From Cupriavidus sp. WGlv3 (lineage in GTDB: Bacteria; Pseudomonadota; Gammaproteobacteria; Burkholderiales; Burkholderiaceae): a DNA stretch of 64,000 nt. Location of the stretch: NCBI RefSeq assembly GCF_023952475.1, contig NZ_JALHRX010000022.1, forward strand, positions 1 to 64,000, given 5' to 3'. Below the pieces are notes generated by a model that saw nothing but the letters and a program-made list of their open reading frames with translations, was not told the DNA's origin and made no database searches. Below are positions 40,721 through 49,325 of this stretch, one piece after another (positions within the stretch are counted from its first letter, which is position 1; every line of letters starts with the position of its first letter). The position numbers and the translations under genes were made by a program.

Positions 40721-42154
40721 TCAGCTCCGGGTGCTTGCGGTGGGGGTGGGGGCGAGCACTTCATCGTCGTCCACGGCCGACAAGGGCCGCGCCGGCGTAT
40801 GCTCGCGGCCCGGGCCGCCATGCGGCTTGGGCTCTTCGAGCAGCGGGCCCTTGCGCACCAGCCGCATCATGTAGGCGATGCCGACGCCGAACACGAAGAA
40901 GTACGCGACCACGAAGATCGCCAGGGTCGCCGCCAGTTCCGGCACGCCGTGCGGCGACACCGCATCCGCGGTGCGCTGCAGCCCGTACACCACCCACGGC
41001 TGGCGGCCGATCTCGGTGGTGTACCAGCCGGCCAGAATCGCAATCACGCCAGCCGGTCCCATCCACAGCGCCATATGCAGGAACGGACGGACGCGATAGA
41101 TGCGGTCGCGGCGCCGCAATACCAGGCTCCACACGCCCAGCAGGATCATCAGCAGCCCCAGGCCCACCATCACCCGGAACGACCAGAACAGGATCGTCGC
41201 ATTGGGTCGGTCCTCCGGCGGAAACTCCTTCAGGCCCTGGATCTGCCCGTCCCAGCTGTGAGTCAGGATCAGGCTGCCCAGATGCGGCACTTCGACCGCA
41301 AAGCGGGTTTCCTCGCGCTCCATGTCGGGCCAGCCGAACAGCAGCAGCGGCAGGGCCTCGTTGCCCTTGTTTTCCCAATGCCCCTCCAGCGCGGCGATCT
41401 TGGCGGGCTGGTGCTTGAGCGTGTTCAGGCCGTGGAAGTCGCCGATCACCGCCTGGATCGGCGCGACGATCAGCAGCATCCACATCGCCATCGACAGCAT
41501 CTTGCGGATGGCGGGATTGTCCCGGCCACGCAGCAGGTGCCAGGCGGCGGACGCGCCGACAAACAGCGCCGTGGCGAGGAAGGCCGCCACGCTCATATGC
41601 ACCAGGCGGTACGGGAACGACGGATTGAAGATGACGGCGAACCAGTCGGTGGGCACCACGCGGCCGTCGATGATCTCGAAGCCCGCGGGCGTCTGCATCC
41701 AGCTGTTCGAGGCCAGGATCCATGTCGCCGAGATCAGCGTGCCCAGCGCCACCATCACCGTGGAGAAGAAATGCAGCCCCGGGCCGACGCGGTTCCAGCC
41801 GAACAGCATCACACCGAGGAAGCCTGCTTCCAGGAAGAAGGCGGTCAGCACCTCATAGGTCAGCAGCGGTCCGGTGATGCTGCCCGCAAACTCGGAGAAG
41901 AAGCTCCAGTTGGTGCCGAACTGGTAGGCCATCACCAGCCCCGACACCACCCCCATGCCGAAGTTGACGGCAAAGATCTTGGACCAGAAGTGGTAGAGGT
42001 CGCGGTACAGCGGCCGTTGCGTGCGCAGCCAGCAGCCCTCGAGTACCGCCAGGTAGGCGGCCAGGCCAATGGTGATGGCGGGAAAGACGATGTGGAAGGA
42101 AATGGTGAAGCCAAACTGGATGCGGGCGAGGTCGAGCGCGGTCAAACCAAACAT
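40721..42154 (-). CDS. cioA: Cytochrome bd-type (cyanide-insensitive) ubiquinol oxidase subunit I
   Basis: A 477-residue haem-carrying subunit. The haem-ligand His region is LARIQFGFTISFHIVFPA near residue 20. Proton-channel/haem-d residues are in FFLEAGFLGVMLFGWNRVGP, a second His is in PYRLVHMSVAAF, and GRQPWVVYG is conserved near the C-terminus. The quinol-binding loop is short (GHWENKGNEALPLLLFGWPD), as in CioA rather than long-loop CydA. It reduces O2 to water without pumping protons and works under low oxygen or respiratory inhibition. I found no clear FNR/ANR box upstream. Confidence 0.93.
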   Translation of the reverse strand: MFGLTALDLARIQFGFTISFHIVFPAITIGLAAYLAVLEGCWLRTQRPLYRDLYHFWSKIFAVNFGMGVVSGLVMAYQFGTNWSFFSEFAGSITGPLLTYEVLTAFFLEAGFLGVMLFGWNRVGPGLHFFSTVMVALGTLISATWILASNSWMQTPAGFEIIDGRVVPTDWFAVIFNPSFPYRLVHMSVAAFLATALFVGASAAWHLLRGRDNPAIRKMLSMAMWMLLIVAPIQAVIGDFHGLNTLKHQPAKIAALEGHWENKGNEALPLLLFGWPDMEREETRFAVEVPHLGSLILTHSWDGQIQGLKEFPPEDRPNATILFWSFRVMVGLGLLMILLGVWSLVLRRRDRIYRVRPFLHMALWMGPAGVIAILAGWYTTEIGRQPWVVYGLQRTADAVSPHGVPELAATLAIFVVAYFFVFGVGIAYMMRLVRKGPLLEEPKPHGGPGREHTPARPLSAVDDDEVLAPTPTASTRS

Positions 42155-42558
42155 GTGTGTTCTCCGTGGCGCTGGCCTGGCGCATGCCTTGGACGGGTGC
42201 GGGCTGCCTGAAGCCTTGGCAGTTCGACACGTGGGCAGGAGCGCGCCGGGGGCGCGGGGGCGTAGGCGCGTGCGGTAAGCGTAGTGTACGCCGCGCGAGC
42301 CGCAAAGGGCAGCGTCCTGCCCGGTAGCGGCCGGGCGACAAATCGCCGCACCTGCGGGCGAGCGCCGCGCTTGTCGCACCGCGCAGGCCATTGCTGATGA
42401 AGAAATCGTAACGGAGCACCGCGAGGCGGAACAGAATCAAGTCCGCGGAAAAACACCGTATCAGATTGGCGCATTGCAGCAGGGGTGAGGGCTGACAACA
42501 GGGGCAGGGAAGTGCATAGTTATGCGCCCTGTATCGTCCGCCTCTTGCGTCTTCCCCA
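42155..42558. other. Divergent promoter region between cioA and TSUP gene
   Basis: This 404 bp stretch holds no supported gene. It must hold promoters for cioA (minus) and the TSUP permease (plus). I looked for a TTGAT-N4-ATCAA FNR-type box and saw only unmatched halves (for example AATCAA at 42437). No terminator or repeat stands out. Confidence 0.4.
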
Positions 42559-43323
42559 GTGTCCTTCGATTCCACCTTGCTGATCGTCATTGCCGGCGCC
42601 GCCGTGGCCGGCTTCGTCCAAGGCTTGTCCGGATTTGCCTTCGGCATGGTGGCGATGTCGTTCTGGGCCTGGGCGATCGAACCGCGGCTGGCCGCCGCGA
42701 TGACGGTGTTCGGCGCGCTCACCGGCCAGTTGCTGGCGGCCGCGTCGGTGCGGCGCGGCCTGTCGTGGCGGCGCTTGTGGCCATTCGTCGCCGGCGGCGT
42801 GGCCGGCATCCCGCTGGGCGTGGCGGTGCTGCCGCTGCTCGACGCGCAGTGGTTCAAGGCGGTGCTGGGCGCGTTCCTGACGTTGTGGTGCCCGGTGATG
42901 CTGATGGCGCGCCAGCTGCCGCATATCGGCGTGGGCGGGCGCGTGGCCGACGGCATGGCCGGCGCCGCCGGTGGCGTGATGGGCGGCATCGGCGGCTTTA
43001 CCGGCGTGATCCCCACGCTGTGGTGCACGCTGCGCGGCTTCGACAAGGACGAGCAGCGCGCCGTGATCCAGAACTTCAACCTCGCCACGCTGGCCATGAC
43101 CATGGCCGCCTATGTCGGCAAGGGCATCGTCACGCGCGAGATGCTGCCGATGTTCCTGGTGGTGGCGCCGGCAATGCTGGTGCCCACGCTGCTCGGCACC
43201 CGGCTTTACCTGGGCATCAGCGAGGCCACCTTCCGCAAGATCGTGCTGACGCTGCTGACCGTGTCCGGCGTGGCGCTGCTGGCGACTTCGGTGCCCGTGC
43301 TGGTGGCGCGCGGCGCGGGCTAG
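42559..43323 (+). CDS. TSUP-family permease (TauE/SafE-like)
   Basis: A 254-residue membrane protein with about eight helices in two homologous halves (GFVQGLSGFAFGMVAMSFWAW, then GAAGGVMGGIGGFTGVIPTLW). These are the repeated glycine-rich motifs of the sulfite/organosulfonate exporter family. It starts with GTG at 42559. The substrate is unknown; members move sulfite, sulfonates or small organic anions. Its stop codon and that of the convergent LysR gene share the bases CTAG (43320-43323). Confidence 0.85.
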   Translation: MSFDSTLLIVIAGAAVAGFVQGLSGFAFGMVAMSFWAWAIEPRLAAAMTVFGALTGQLLAAASVRRGLSWRRLWPFVAGGVAGIPLGVAVLPLLDAQWFKAVLGAFLTLWCPVMLMARQLPHIGVGGRVADGMAGAAGGVMGGIGGFTGVIPTLWCTLRGFDKDEQRAVIQNFNLATLAMTMAAYVGKGIVTREMLPMFLVVAPAMLVPTLLGTRLYLGISEATFRKIVLTLLTVSGVALLATSVPVLVARGAG

Positions 43324-44255
43324 GGCTGCGCCGCGGCCGACTGCCGCAGGCACGCCACCAGCTGGTCGGTGCTGATCGACGGCGCGCGTTCGCGCAGCGT
43401 GATGATGCCCACCGGTGGCAGGTCGACCGGCACCTCCATCTTCAGCACCTGCAGCCGGCCTTCCTCCTGCATCGCCATGGCGACCGATCCGGCCATGAAG
43501 GCGGCTGCGCCGCGTTGGTCGATAAAGGTCGCCTGCGCCAGGTACGAGGAGGTCTCGATCACGTCCTGCGGTGGATGCAGGCCGTGGCGGAAGAACGCTT
43601 GCTCGATCTTCACCCGCAGCGAGGCCCACGGCGGCGGCAGCACGCAAGGCATCGCGGCCAGGTCGGCCCAGCCGGGCCGGGCCTTGCGCGCCAGCTTGTG
43701 GCCGCGCCGCACCACCACCACCATCGGCTCTTCATAAAGCGCTTCGGTCAGCAGGTCCGGCGCGGCATAGCCGGGCTCGAGCCGGCCCACGATCAGGTCG
43801 AGCTCGCGCAGGCGCAGCTTGGGCAGCAGGTGGGTCAGGTCGCCTTCCTCGACCAGCACGGTCGCGTGTGCGTGGCGCTGCTTGAGCGCGCTCACTGCCT
43901 GCGCCAGCAGCACCGGCAGTGCCGCACCCATCGAGCCCACGCGGATGCGCCCGGAAGCGCCGCTTTGCACGGCAGCGATCTCGTCGCGGGTCTGCTCGTA
44001 TTGCGCCAGCACCGAGCGCGCAAAGCGCACCAGCGACTCGCCCGCGGGCGTGGGCTCGGTGCCGCGGGTAGAGCGCGTGAACAGCGTCAGCCCGAGCATC
44101 TTCTCGACCTCGGTCAGCACCTTGGACACTGCCGGCTGGCTTACCGACAGGAATTCCGCGGTGCGCCCGAGATGGCGAAACTCGTCGAGCGCCACCAGCA
44201 GTTGCAGGTGGCGCAGCTTGATATTGGAGCGCAGCGCGCGGTCGATCTGTACCAT
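43320..44255 (-). CDS. LysR-family regulator of the sugar-acid cluster
   Basis: A 311-residue LysR protein. The winged helix-turn-helix LRHLQLLVALDEFRHLGRTAEFLSVSQPAVSKVLTEVE is followed by an effector domain (GRIRVGSMGAALPVLLAQAV). The first 30 residues resemble GbpR/GalR-type members that control sugar or sugar-acid use. It is divergent from the Bug-protein gene, with 141 bp between starts, so it most likely activates the following operon with that cluster's substrate as inducer. Confidence 0.9.
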   Translation of the reverse strand: MVQIDRALRSNIKLRHLQLLVALDEFRHLGRTAEFLSVSQPAVSKVLTEVEKMLGLTLFTRSTRGTEPTPAGESLVRFARSVLAQYEQTRDEIAAVQSGASGRIRVGSMGAALPVLLAQAVSALKQRHAHATVLVEEGDLTHLLPKLRLRELDLIVGRLEPGYAAPDLLTEALYEEPMVVVVRRGHKLARKARPGWADLAAMPCVLPPPWASLRVKIEQAFFRHGLHPPQDVIETSSYLAQATFIDQRGAAAFMAGSVAMAMQEEGRLQVLKMEVPVDLPPVGIITLRERAPSISTDQLVACLRQSAAAQP

Positions 44256-44396
44256 GCCCGCAGTCTAGCTAACCGGAAGGTTATGAAGCAATGCCAATTA
44301 GCGATTGGATTGTTATGCAGTGCCTCGACAGAATGCGGGCATGACGAGGCTGGCAGCGCCGGCCGCGCCGATAATCAAAACATCGGAGACCCGCAA

Positions 44397-45401
44397 ATGA
44401 CTCAAGCATTTCCCATCGATGCCAAGCGCCGCCGCCTGCTCATCGGAGCCGCCGCGGGTGCCGCCGGCGTGCTGTTGCCGGCCACGCGCGCGCTGGCCGA
44501 TCAGTATCCCGAGCGTCCCATCACCTTCATCTGCCCATGGCCGGTCGGCGGCACCGCCGACCAGTCGATGCGCGCGCTGTGCCAAGTGGCCGGCGGCATC
44601 CTCAAGCAATCGATCGTGGTGGAGAACCGCGCCGGCGCGTCCGGCATGATCGGCACCAAGGCGCTGGCGCGCGCCAATCCCGACGGCTACACCATCGGCC
44701 AGATCCCGATCTCGGTCACGCGCTTCGCGCAGCTCGGCATGCTGCAGCTGGATCCGCGCACCGAGCTGACCTACCTGGCGCGCACCTCGGGACAGACCTT
44801 CGGCATCGCGGTGCCGGTCAACTCGCGCTACAAGACGCTGCAGGATGTGGTCGCCGCCGCCAAGGCCAGCCCCGGCAAGCTCACCTATGCGCACGCCGGC
44901 ATCGGCGGCGCCACCCATGTCGGCATGGAGCAGTTCGCGCTCGCCGCGGGGATCCAGTTCAATGCCATCGCCTACAAGGGCGGCGCGGCAGCGCTGCAGG
45001 ACGTGCTGGCCGGGCAGGTGGAACTGCTGGCCGATTCCAGCTCATGGGCGCCGCACGTCGAAGCCGGCAAGCTTCGCCTGCTGGCAACGTGGGGCGAACA
45101 GCGCGCGACCCGCTTCAAAGACACGCCCACGCTCAAGGAGCTGGGCTACAACGTGGTGGTGGAAGCGCCCAACGGCATCGGCGCGCCCAAGGGCCTGCCG
45201 CCCGCCGTGGAAAAGAAGTTGCGCGATGCCTTCCGCGCCGCGGTCGCCAGCAATGAGTTCAAGCAGGTCGCGGCGCGCCTGGACGCGCCCGTGATGTACC
45301 TGGACGGGCCCGACTACAAGAAGTACGTCGCCAGCGTCTATGAACAGGAAACCCAGCTGATCCAGCGCCTCAAGCTGAAAGAACTGCTGCAGCAAAGCTG
45401 A
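44397..45401 (+). CDS. Bug-family tripartite tricarboxylate transporter substrate-binding protein
   Basis: A 334-residue periplasmic protein. The signal has RRR followed by a hydrophobic Ala/Gly core (LLIGAAAGAAGVLLP, cleavage near ALA-DQ). The mature start YPERPITFICPWPVGGTADQSMR is the classic Bug signature, whose Gly-Gly-x-x-Asp loop binds a carboxylate. It captures an organic acid, either for a TctAB permease encoded elsewhere or as a sensor. Its stop overlaps the dehydratase ATG by one base (TGATG), linking it tightly to the catabolic genes. Confidence 0.92.
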   Translation: MTQAFPIDAKRRRLLIGAAAGAAGVLLPATRALADQYPERPITFICPWPVGGTADQSMRALCQVAGGILKQSIVVENRAGASGMIGTKALARANPDGYTIGQIPISVTRFAQLGMLQLDPRTELTYLARTSGQTFGIAVPVNSRYKTLQDVVAAAKASPGKLTYAHAGIGGATHVGMEQFALAAGIQFNAIAYKGGAAALQDVLAGQVELLADSSSWAPHVEAGKLRLLATWGEQRATRFKDTPTLKELGYNVVVEAPNGIGAPKGLPPAVEKKLRDAFRAAVASNEFKQVAARLDAPVMYLDGPDYKKYVASVYEQETQLIQRLKLKELLQQS

Positions 45402-46948
45402 TGGCCCGAGAAGCCCAAGACCCAGTGAAATCCAATCCCGTCATCCGGCTGCACCCCAACGACAACGTGCTGGTTGCACGCAGCGACCTCGGCCTGGGCC
45501 AGCAGCTGGCCGATCCCGTGGTGCGCGTGCGCGCACAGGTGCCGGCCGGCCACAAGATCGCTGCCTGCGCTATCGCGGCCGGCACGCCGGTGCGCAAGTT
45601 CGACACCGTCATTGGCGTGGCCGCGCGCGATATCGTGCCGGGCGACCACGTGCATGCGCACAACCTGACGCTGGTCGACTTCTATCGCGATCCGGCTTTC
45701 TGCCAGGACGTGCGACCGGTCGACTACGTGCCGCAGGCGCAGCGCGCCACCTTCAACGGCTTTGTGCGCGCGGATGGCCGCGTCGGCACGCGCAACTTCA
45801 TCGGCATCCTGTCGTCGGTCAATTGCTCGTCCTCCGTGATCCGCCAGATTGCGGCGCATTTCACGCCGCAGCGGCTCGCCGAGTATCCGAATGTCGATGG
45901 CGTGGTCGCCTTTGCGCAGACCAGCGGTTGCGGCATGTCGTCGCCGAGCGAGCATTTCGACGTGCTGCGCCGCACGCTGGCCGGCTATGCGCGCCATCCC
46001 AACCTGGCCGGCGTGCTGATCGTGGGGCTGGGCTGCGAGCGCAACCAGGTCGCATCGCTGGTGGAGTCGCAAGGCCTGGAGCCGGGGCCCGCGGTACATA
46101 CGCTGGTGATGCAGGATACCGGCGGCACGCGCGCCACCATTGCGGCCGGCATCCGCGCGATCGAATCGATGCTGCCGGCGGCCAACGCCGCGGTGCGCCA
46201 GCCGGTGCCCGCCAGCCATCTGAAGATCGGTCTCGAGTGCGGCGGCTCGGACGGTTTTTCCGGGATCAGCGCCAACCCGGCGCTGGGCGCGGCGATGGAT
46301 ATCCTGGTGCGCCATGGCGGCACCGCGATCCTGTCCGAGACCCCGGAGATCCATGGCGTGGAGTTCATGCTGACCCGCCGCGCGGTAACGCCGGAAGTCG
46401 GGCAGAAGCTGCTGGACCGCCTCGCCTGGTGGGAGCGCTACACCGCGGGCCACAACGCGCAGTTCAACGGCGTGGTCGGCCATGGCAACCAGCAGGGCGG
46501 GCTGGCCAATATCTTCGAGAAGTCGCTCGGCTCGGCCATGAAGGGCGGCACCACGCCGCTGCAGGCGGTGTATGAGTATGCCGAGCCGATCGACCAGGCC
46601 GGCTTTGTGTTCATGGATTCGCCCGGCTATGACCCGGTGGCCGTCACCGGCCAGATCGCCAGCGGCGCCAACCTGATCTGCTTTACCACCGGGCGCGGCT
46701 CGATGTTCGGCTCCAAGCCGGCGCCAACGATCAAGCTGGCGTCGAATTCCACGATGTACCACCGGCTGGAAGAAGACATGGACATCAACTGCGGCCTGGT
46801 GCTCGACGGCGAGCTGAGCGTGCCGCAGATGGGCCAGCGGATCTTCGACCATATCCTGCGCGCGGCCTCGGGCGAGCCGACCAAGAGCGAATTGCTCGGC
46901 CTGGGCGACCACGAGTTCGTGCCCTGGCACCTCGGCATCGTCAGCTGA
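45401..46948 (+). CDS. UxaA-family hydrolyase (altronate/galactarate dehydratase type)
   Basis: A 515-residue enzyme. An N-terminal SAF-like domain (residues about 12-90, RLHPNDNVLVARSDLGLGQ) is followed by the D-galactarate/altronate dehydratase core (GRVGTRNFIGILSSVNCSSSV, QTSGCGMSSPSEHFD, LGLGCERNQV, GLECGGSDGFSGISANPALG). These are the iron-dependent dehydratases of the hexuronate and aldarate pathways. Here both domains are fused, as in full-length UxaA/GarD. It is translationally coupled to the Bug protein gene. The exact sugar acid is undecided. Confidence 0.9.
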   Translation: MAREAQDPVKSNPVIRLHPNDNVLVARSDLGLGQQLADPVVRVRAQVPAGHKIAACAIAAGTPVRKFDTVIGVAARDIVPGDHVHAHNLTLVDFYRDPAFCQDVRPVDYVPQAQRATFNGFVRADGRVGTRNFIGILSSVNCSSSVIRQIAAHFTPQRLAEYPNVDGVVAFAQTSGCGMSSPSEHFDVLRRTLAGYARHPNLAGVLIVGLGCERNQVASLVESQGLEPGPAVHTLVMQDTGGTRATIAAGIRAIESMLPAANAAVRQPVPASHLKIGLECGGSDGFSGISANPALGAAMDILVRHGGTAILSETPEIHGVEFMLTRRAVTPEVGQKLLDRLAWWERYTAGHNAQFNGVVGHGNQQGGLANIFEKSLGSAMKGGTTPLQAVYEYAEPIDQAGFVFMDSPGYDPVAVTGQIASGANLICFTTGRGSMFGSKPAPTIKLASNSTMYHRLEEDMDINCGLVLDGELSVPQMGQRIFDHILRAASGEPTKSELLGLGDHEFVPWHLGIVS

Positions 46949-46982
46949 GCCGCGCTTCACCAATCCCTTTGTACACACATCG

Positions 46983-48455
46983 ATGCTGACGCTTTCCGAG
47001 CCCACGCTGCTGCGCAGCCAGAACCTGATCGACGGCCAGTGGCGCGATGCCGGCCTGCGCGCGCGCCTTGCGGTGACCGACCCGGCCACCGCGGAGGCCT
47101 TCGCCAACGTGGCCGACAGCGATGCCGGCGACGCGCGCCTTGCCGTCGACGCCGCCGCCGCGGCCTTCCCGGCATGGAGCCGCCGGCCCGCGCGCGAACG
47201 CGCGCAATTGCTCAAGCGCTGGCATGCGTTGATCCTTGACCACCAGGAAGACCTGGCGCGCATTATCTCGACCGAACAGGGCAAGCCGCTGAAGGAAGCG
47301 CGCGGCGAGGTGCAGTACGGCGCATCGTACGTGGAGTGGTTCGCCGAGGAAGCCACGCGCATCTGCGGCGACATCGTTGCCGAGGCCGTGCCGGGCCGCA
47401 AGCTGCTGGTGCTGAAGGAACCGGTGGGCGTGGTCGCAGCCATCACGCCGTGGAACTTCCCGCTGGCAATGATCGCCCGCAAGATCGCGCCCGCGCTGGC
47501 CGCTGGCTGCACGGTGGTAGCCAAGCCCGCCGAAGACACGCCGCTGACCGCGTTGGCGCTGGCTTGGCTGGCGCAACAGGCCGGCATGCCCGCGGGCGTC
47601 GTCAACCTCGTCACGGCCTCGCGCGAACACACGCCCGGCGTGGTCGATGCCTGGCTGGCCGACAGCCGCGTGCGCAAGGTCACGTTCACCGGCTCGACGC
47701 CGGTCGGCAAGCACCTGGCGCGCGAATCCGCGGCGACGCTGAAGAAACTCTCGCTGGAACTGGGCGGCAATGCGCCGTTCATCGTTTTCGACGATGCCGA
47801 CCTGGATGCCGCGGTCGATGGCCTGATGGCATCCAAGTTCCGCAACGGCGGGCAGACCTGCGTGTGCCCGAACCGCGTCTATGTGGATGACACCGTGCAC
47901 GACGCCTTCGTCGAGCGCCTGGCACAACGCGTCGGCGCGCTCCATGTCGGCCCGGCCACCGAGGACGCCGCGCAGATCGGCCCGATGATCAATGCACGCG
48001 CCGTAGACAAGATTGCGCGCCATGTCGAGGATGCGGTTGTCAGGGGCGCGCGCGTGGTCACCGGCGGCAAGCGCGTGCGCAGCGCCGACGGTCCGCACTA
48101 CTACGCGCCAACGGTGCTGGTCGATGCCACGCCGGCGATGGAACTGTCGTGCGAAGAGACCTTCGGCCCGGTCGCGCCGATCTTCCGCTTCCGCGACGAA
48201 GCTGAGGTGATCCGCGACGCCAACGACACCCCGTTTGGCCTCGCCGCGTATTTCTACTCCAACGACATCCGCCGCATCTGGCGCGTGGCGCAGGCGCTGG
48301 AGACCGGCATGGTCGGCATCAACGAAGGCGCGATCGCGGCCGAGGCGGCGCCGTTCGGCGGCGTCAAGGAATCCGGCTACGGGCGCGAAGGCTCGCGCCA
48401 TGGGCTGGACGACTACATGCATACCAAGTACCTTTGCCAGGGCCAGCTCGGCTGA
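46983..48455 (+). CDS. NAD(P)-dependent aldehyde dehydrogenase (succinate/2-oxoglutarate semialdehyde type)
   Basis: A 490-residue ALDH. The general-base Glu259 is in LSLELGGNAPF, catalytic Cys293 in FRNGGQTCVCPNRV, and the cofactor loop is TFTGSTPVGKHLA. A terminal ESGYGREGSRHGLDDYMHTKYL is typical of the GabD branch. Candidate substrates are succinate semialdehyde, 2-oxoglutarate semialdehyde or tartronate semialdehyde. In this cluster it would oxidise the semialdehyde produced downstream of the dehydratase. It lies 34 bp after the dehydratase gene. Confidence 0.9.
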   Translation: MLTLSEPTLLRSQNLIDGQWRDAGLRARLAVTDPATAEAFANVADSDAGDARLAVDAAAAAFPAWSRRPARERAQLLKRWHALILDHQEDLARIISTEQGKPLKEARGEVQYGASYVEWFAEEATRICGDIVAEAVPGRKLLVLKEPVGVVAAITPWNFPLAMIARKIAPALAAGCTVVAKPAEDTPLTALALAWLAQQAGMPAGVVNLVTASREHTPGVVDAWLADSRVRKVTFTGSTPVGKHLARESAATLKKLSLELGGNAPFIVFDDADLDAAVDGLMASKFRNGGQTCVCPNRVYVDDTVHDAFVERLAQRVGALHVGPATEDAAQIGPMINARAVDKIARHVEDAVVRGARVVTGGKRVRSADGPHYYAPTVLVDATPAMELSCEETFGPVAPIFRFRDEAEVIRDANDTPFGLAAYFYSNDIRRIWRVAQALETGMVGINEGAIAAEAAPFGGVKESGYGREGSRHGLDDYMHTKYLCQGQLG

Positions 48456-48493
48456 AGCGCCAGGCGTTGCCCGTTCGCACCAGGAATTCCACC

Positions 48494-49300
48494 ATGCCCG
48501 CAAACAATCCCTTCAAGACCGCACTGGCCGCGCGCCAGGCGCAGATCGGCCTGTGGCTGTCGATGGCGACGCCGTACCTGGCCGAAGTCTCGGCCACCGC
48601 AGGCTTTGACTGGCTGCTGATCGACGGCGAGCACGCGCCCAACGACCTGCGCTCGACGCTGCACGCGCTGCAGGCCGTAGCAGCGTATCCGGTCCAGCCC
48701 GTGGTGCGCGCCGTGGCCGGCGAAGTGCCGCTGATCAAGCAGCTGCTCGATATCGGCGCGCGCAGCCTGCTGGTGCCGATGGTGGATACCGCCGAGCAGG
48801 CGCGCGCGCTGGTCAGCGCCACGCGCTACCCGCCGAATGGCATCCGCGGCGTGGGCAGCGCGATTGCGCGCGCCTCGCAGTGGAGCGCGCGCACCGATTA
48901 CCTCGACGTGGCCGACGACGAAATCTGCCTGCTGGTGCAGGCCGAAACCGTCACCGCGCTGCAGAACCTGGAAGCGTTCTGCGCGGTGGACGGCGTCGAC
49001 GGCGTCTTCATCGGCCCGGCCGACCTGGCCGCCTCGATGGGCTACCGCGGCCGCCCCGGCCATCCCGATGTGCAGGCCGCCATCGAAGGCGCCATGCGCA
49101 CCATCATCGCTAGCGGCAAGGCCGCCGGCACGCTGACGTCGGACCCCGCGCTTGCGCGCCGCTACCTCGAGCTGGGCTGCACCTTCGTCGCCACGGGCGT
49201 GGACGTGATGCTGTATGCCAATGCCGCGCGCAAGCTTGCCGCTTCGTTCCGCGAGCCGCAGGCCGACGCTGCTGCCAGCAAGCCTTCTGCCGCGTACTGA
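48494..49300 (+). CDS. HpcH/HpaI-family class II aldolase
   Basis: A 268-residue metal-dependent aldolase. IGLWLSMATPYLAEVSATAGFDWLLIDGEHAPND is the HpaI/GarL signature. A metal-binding Glu is in VQAETVTALQN and an Asp in GVFIGPADLAASMGY. Family members cleave 2-keto-3-deoxy (gluc)arates or 4-hydroxy-2-oxoheptanedioate to pyruvate and an aldehyde. After an aldarate-type dehydratase and next to an ALDH, a 2-keto-3-deoxyglucarate-like cleavage is the natural reading (inference). ATG 48494 follows a CACCAGGAATTCCACC leader. Confidence 0.9.
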   Translation: MPANNPFKTALAARQAQIGLWLSMATPYLAEVSATAGFDWLLIDGEHAPNDLRSTLHALQAVAAYPVQPVVRAVAGEVPLIKQLLDIGARSLLVPMVDTAEQARALVSATRYPPNGIRGVGSAIARASQWSARTDYLDVADDEICLLVQAETVTALQNLEAFCAVDGVDGVFIGPADLAASMGYRGRPGHPDVQAAIEGAMRTIIASGKAAGTLTSDPALARRYLELGCTFVATGVDVMLYANAARKLAASFREPQADAAASKPSAAY

Positions 49301-49325
49301 CCCGACTATTCTTCGCCTTAGCCCC

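Noticed and set aside
42155..42558. An FNR/ANR box controlling cioAB.
   Set aside because: Only isolated half-sites are present, with no TTGAT-N4-ATCAA-like palindrome.
45338..47845. An 835-codon minus-strand open frame opposite the dehydratase and aldehyde dehydrogenase genes.
   Set aside because: It spans two well-supported genes plus their spacer and has no recognisable motif.
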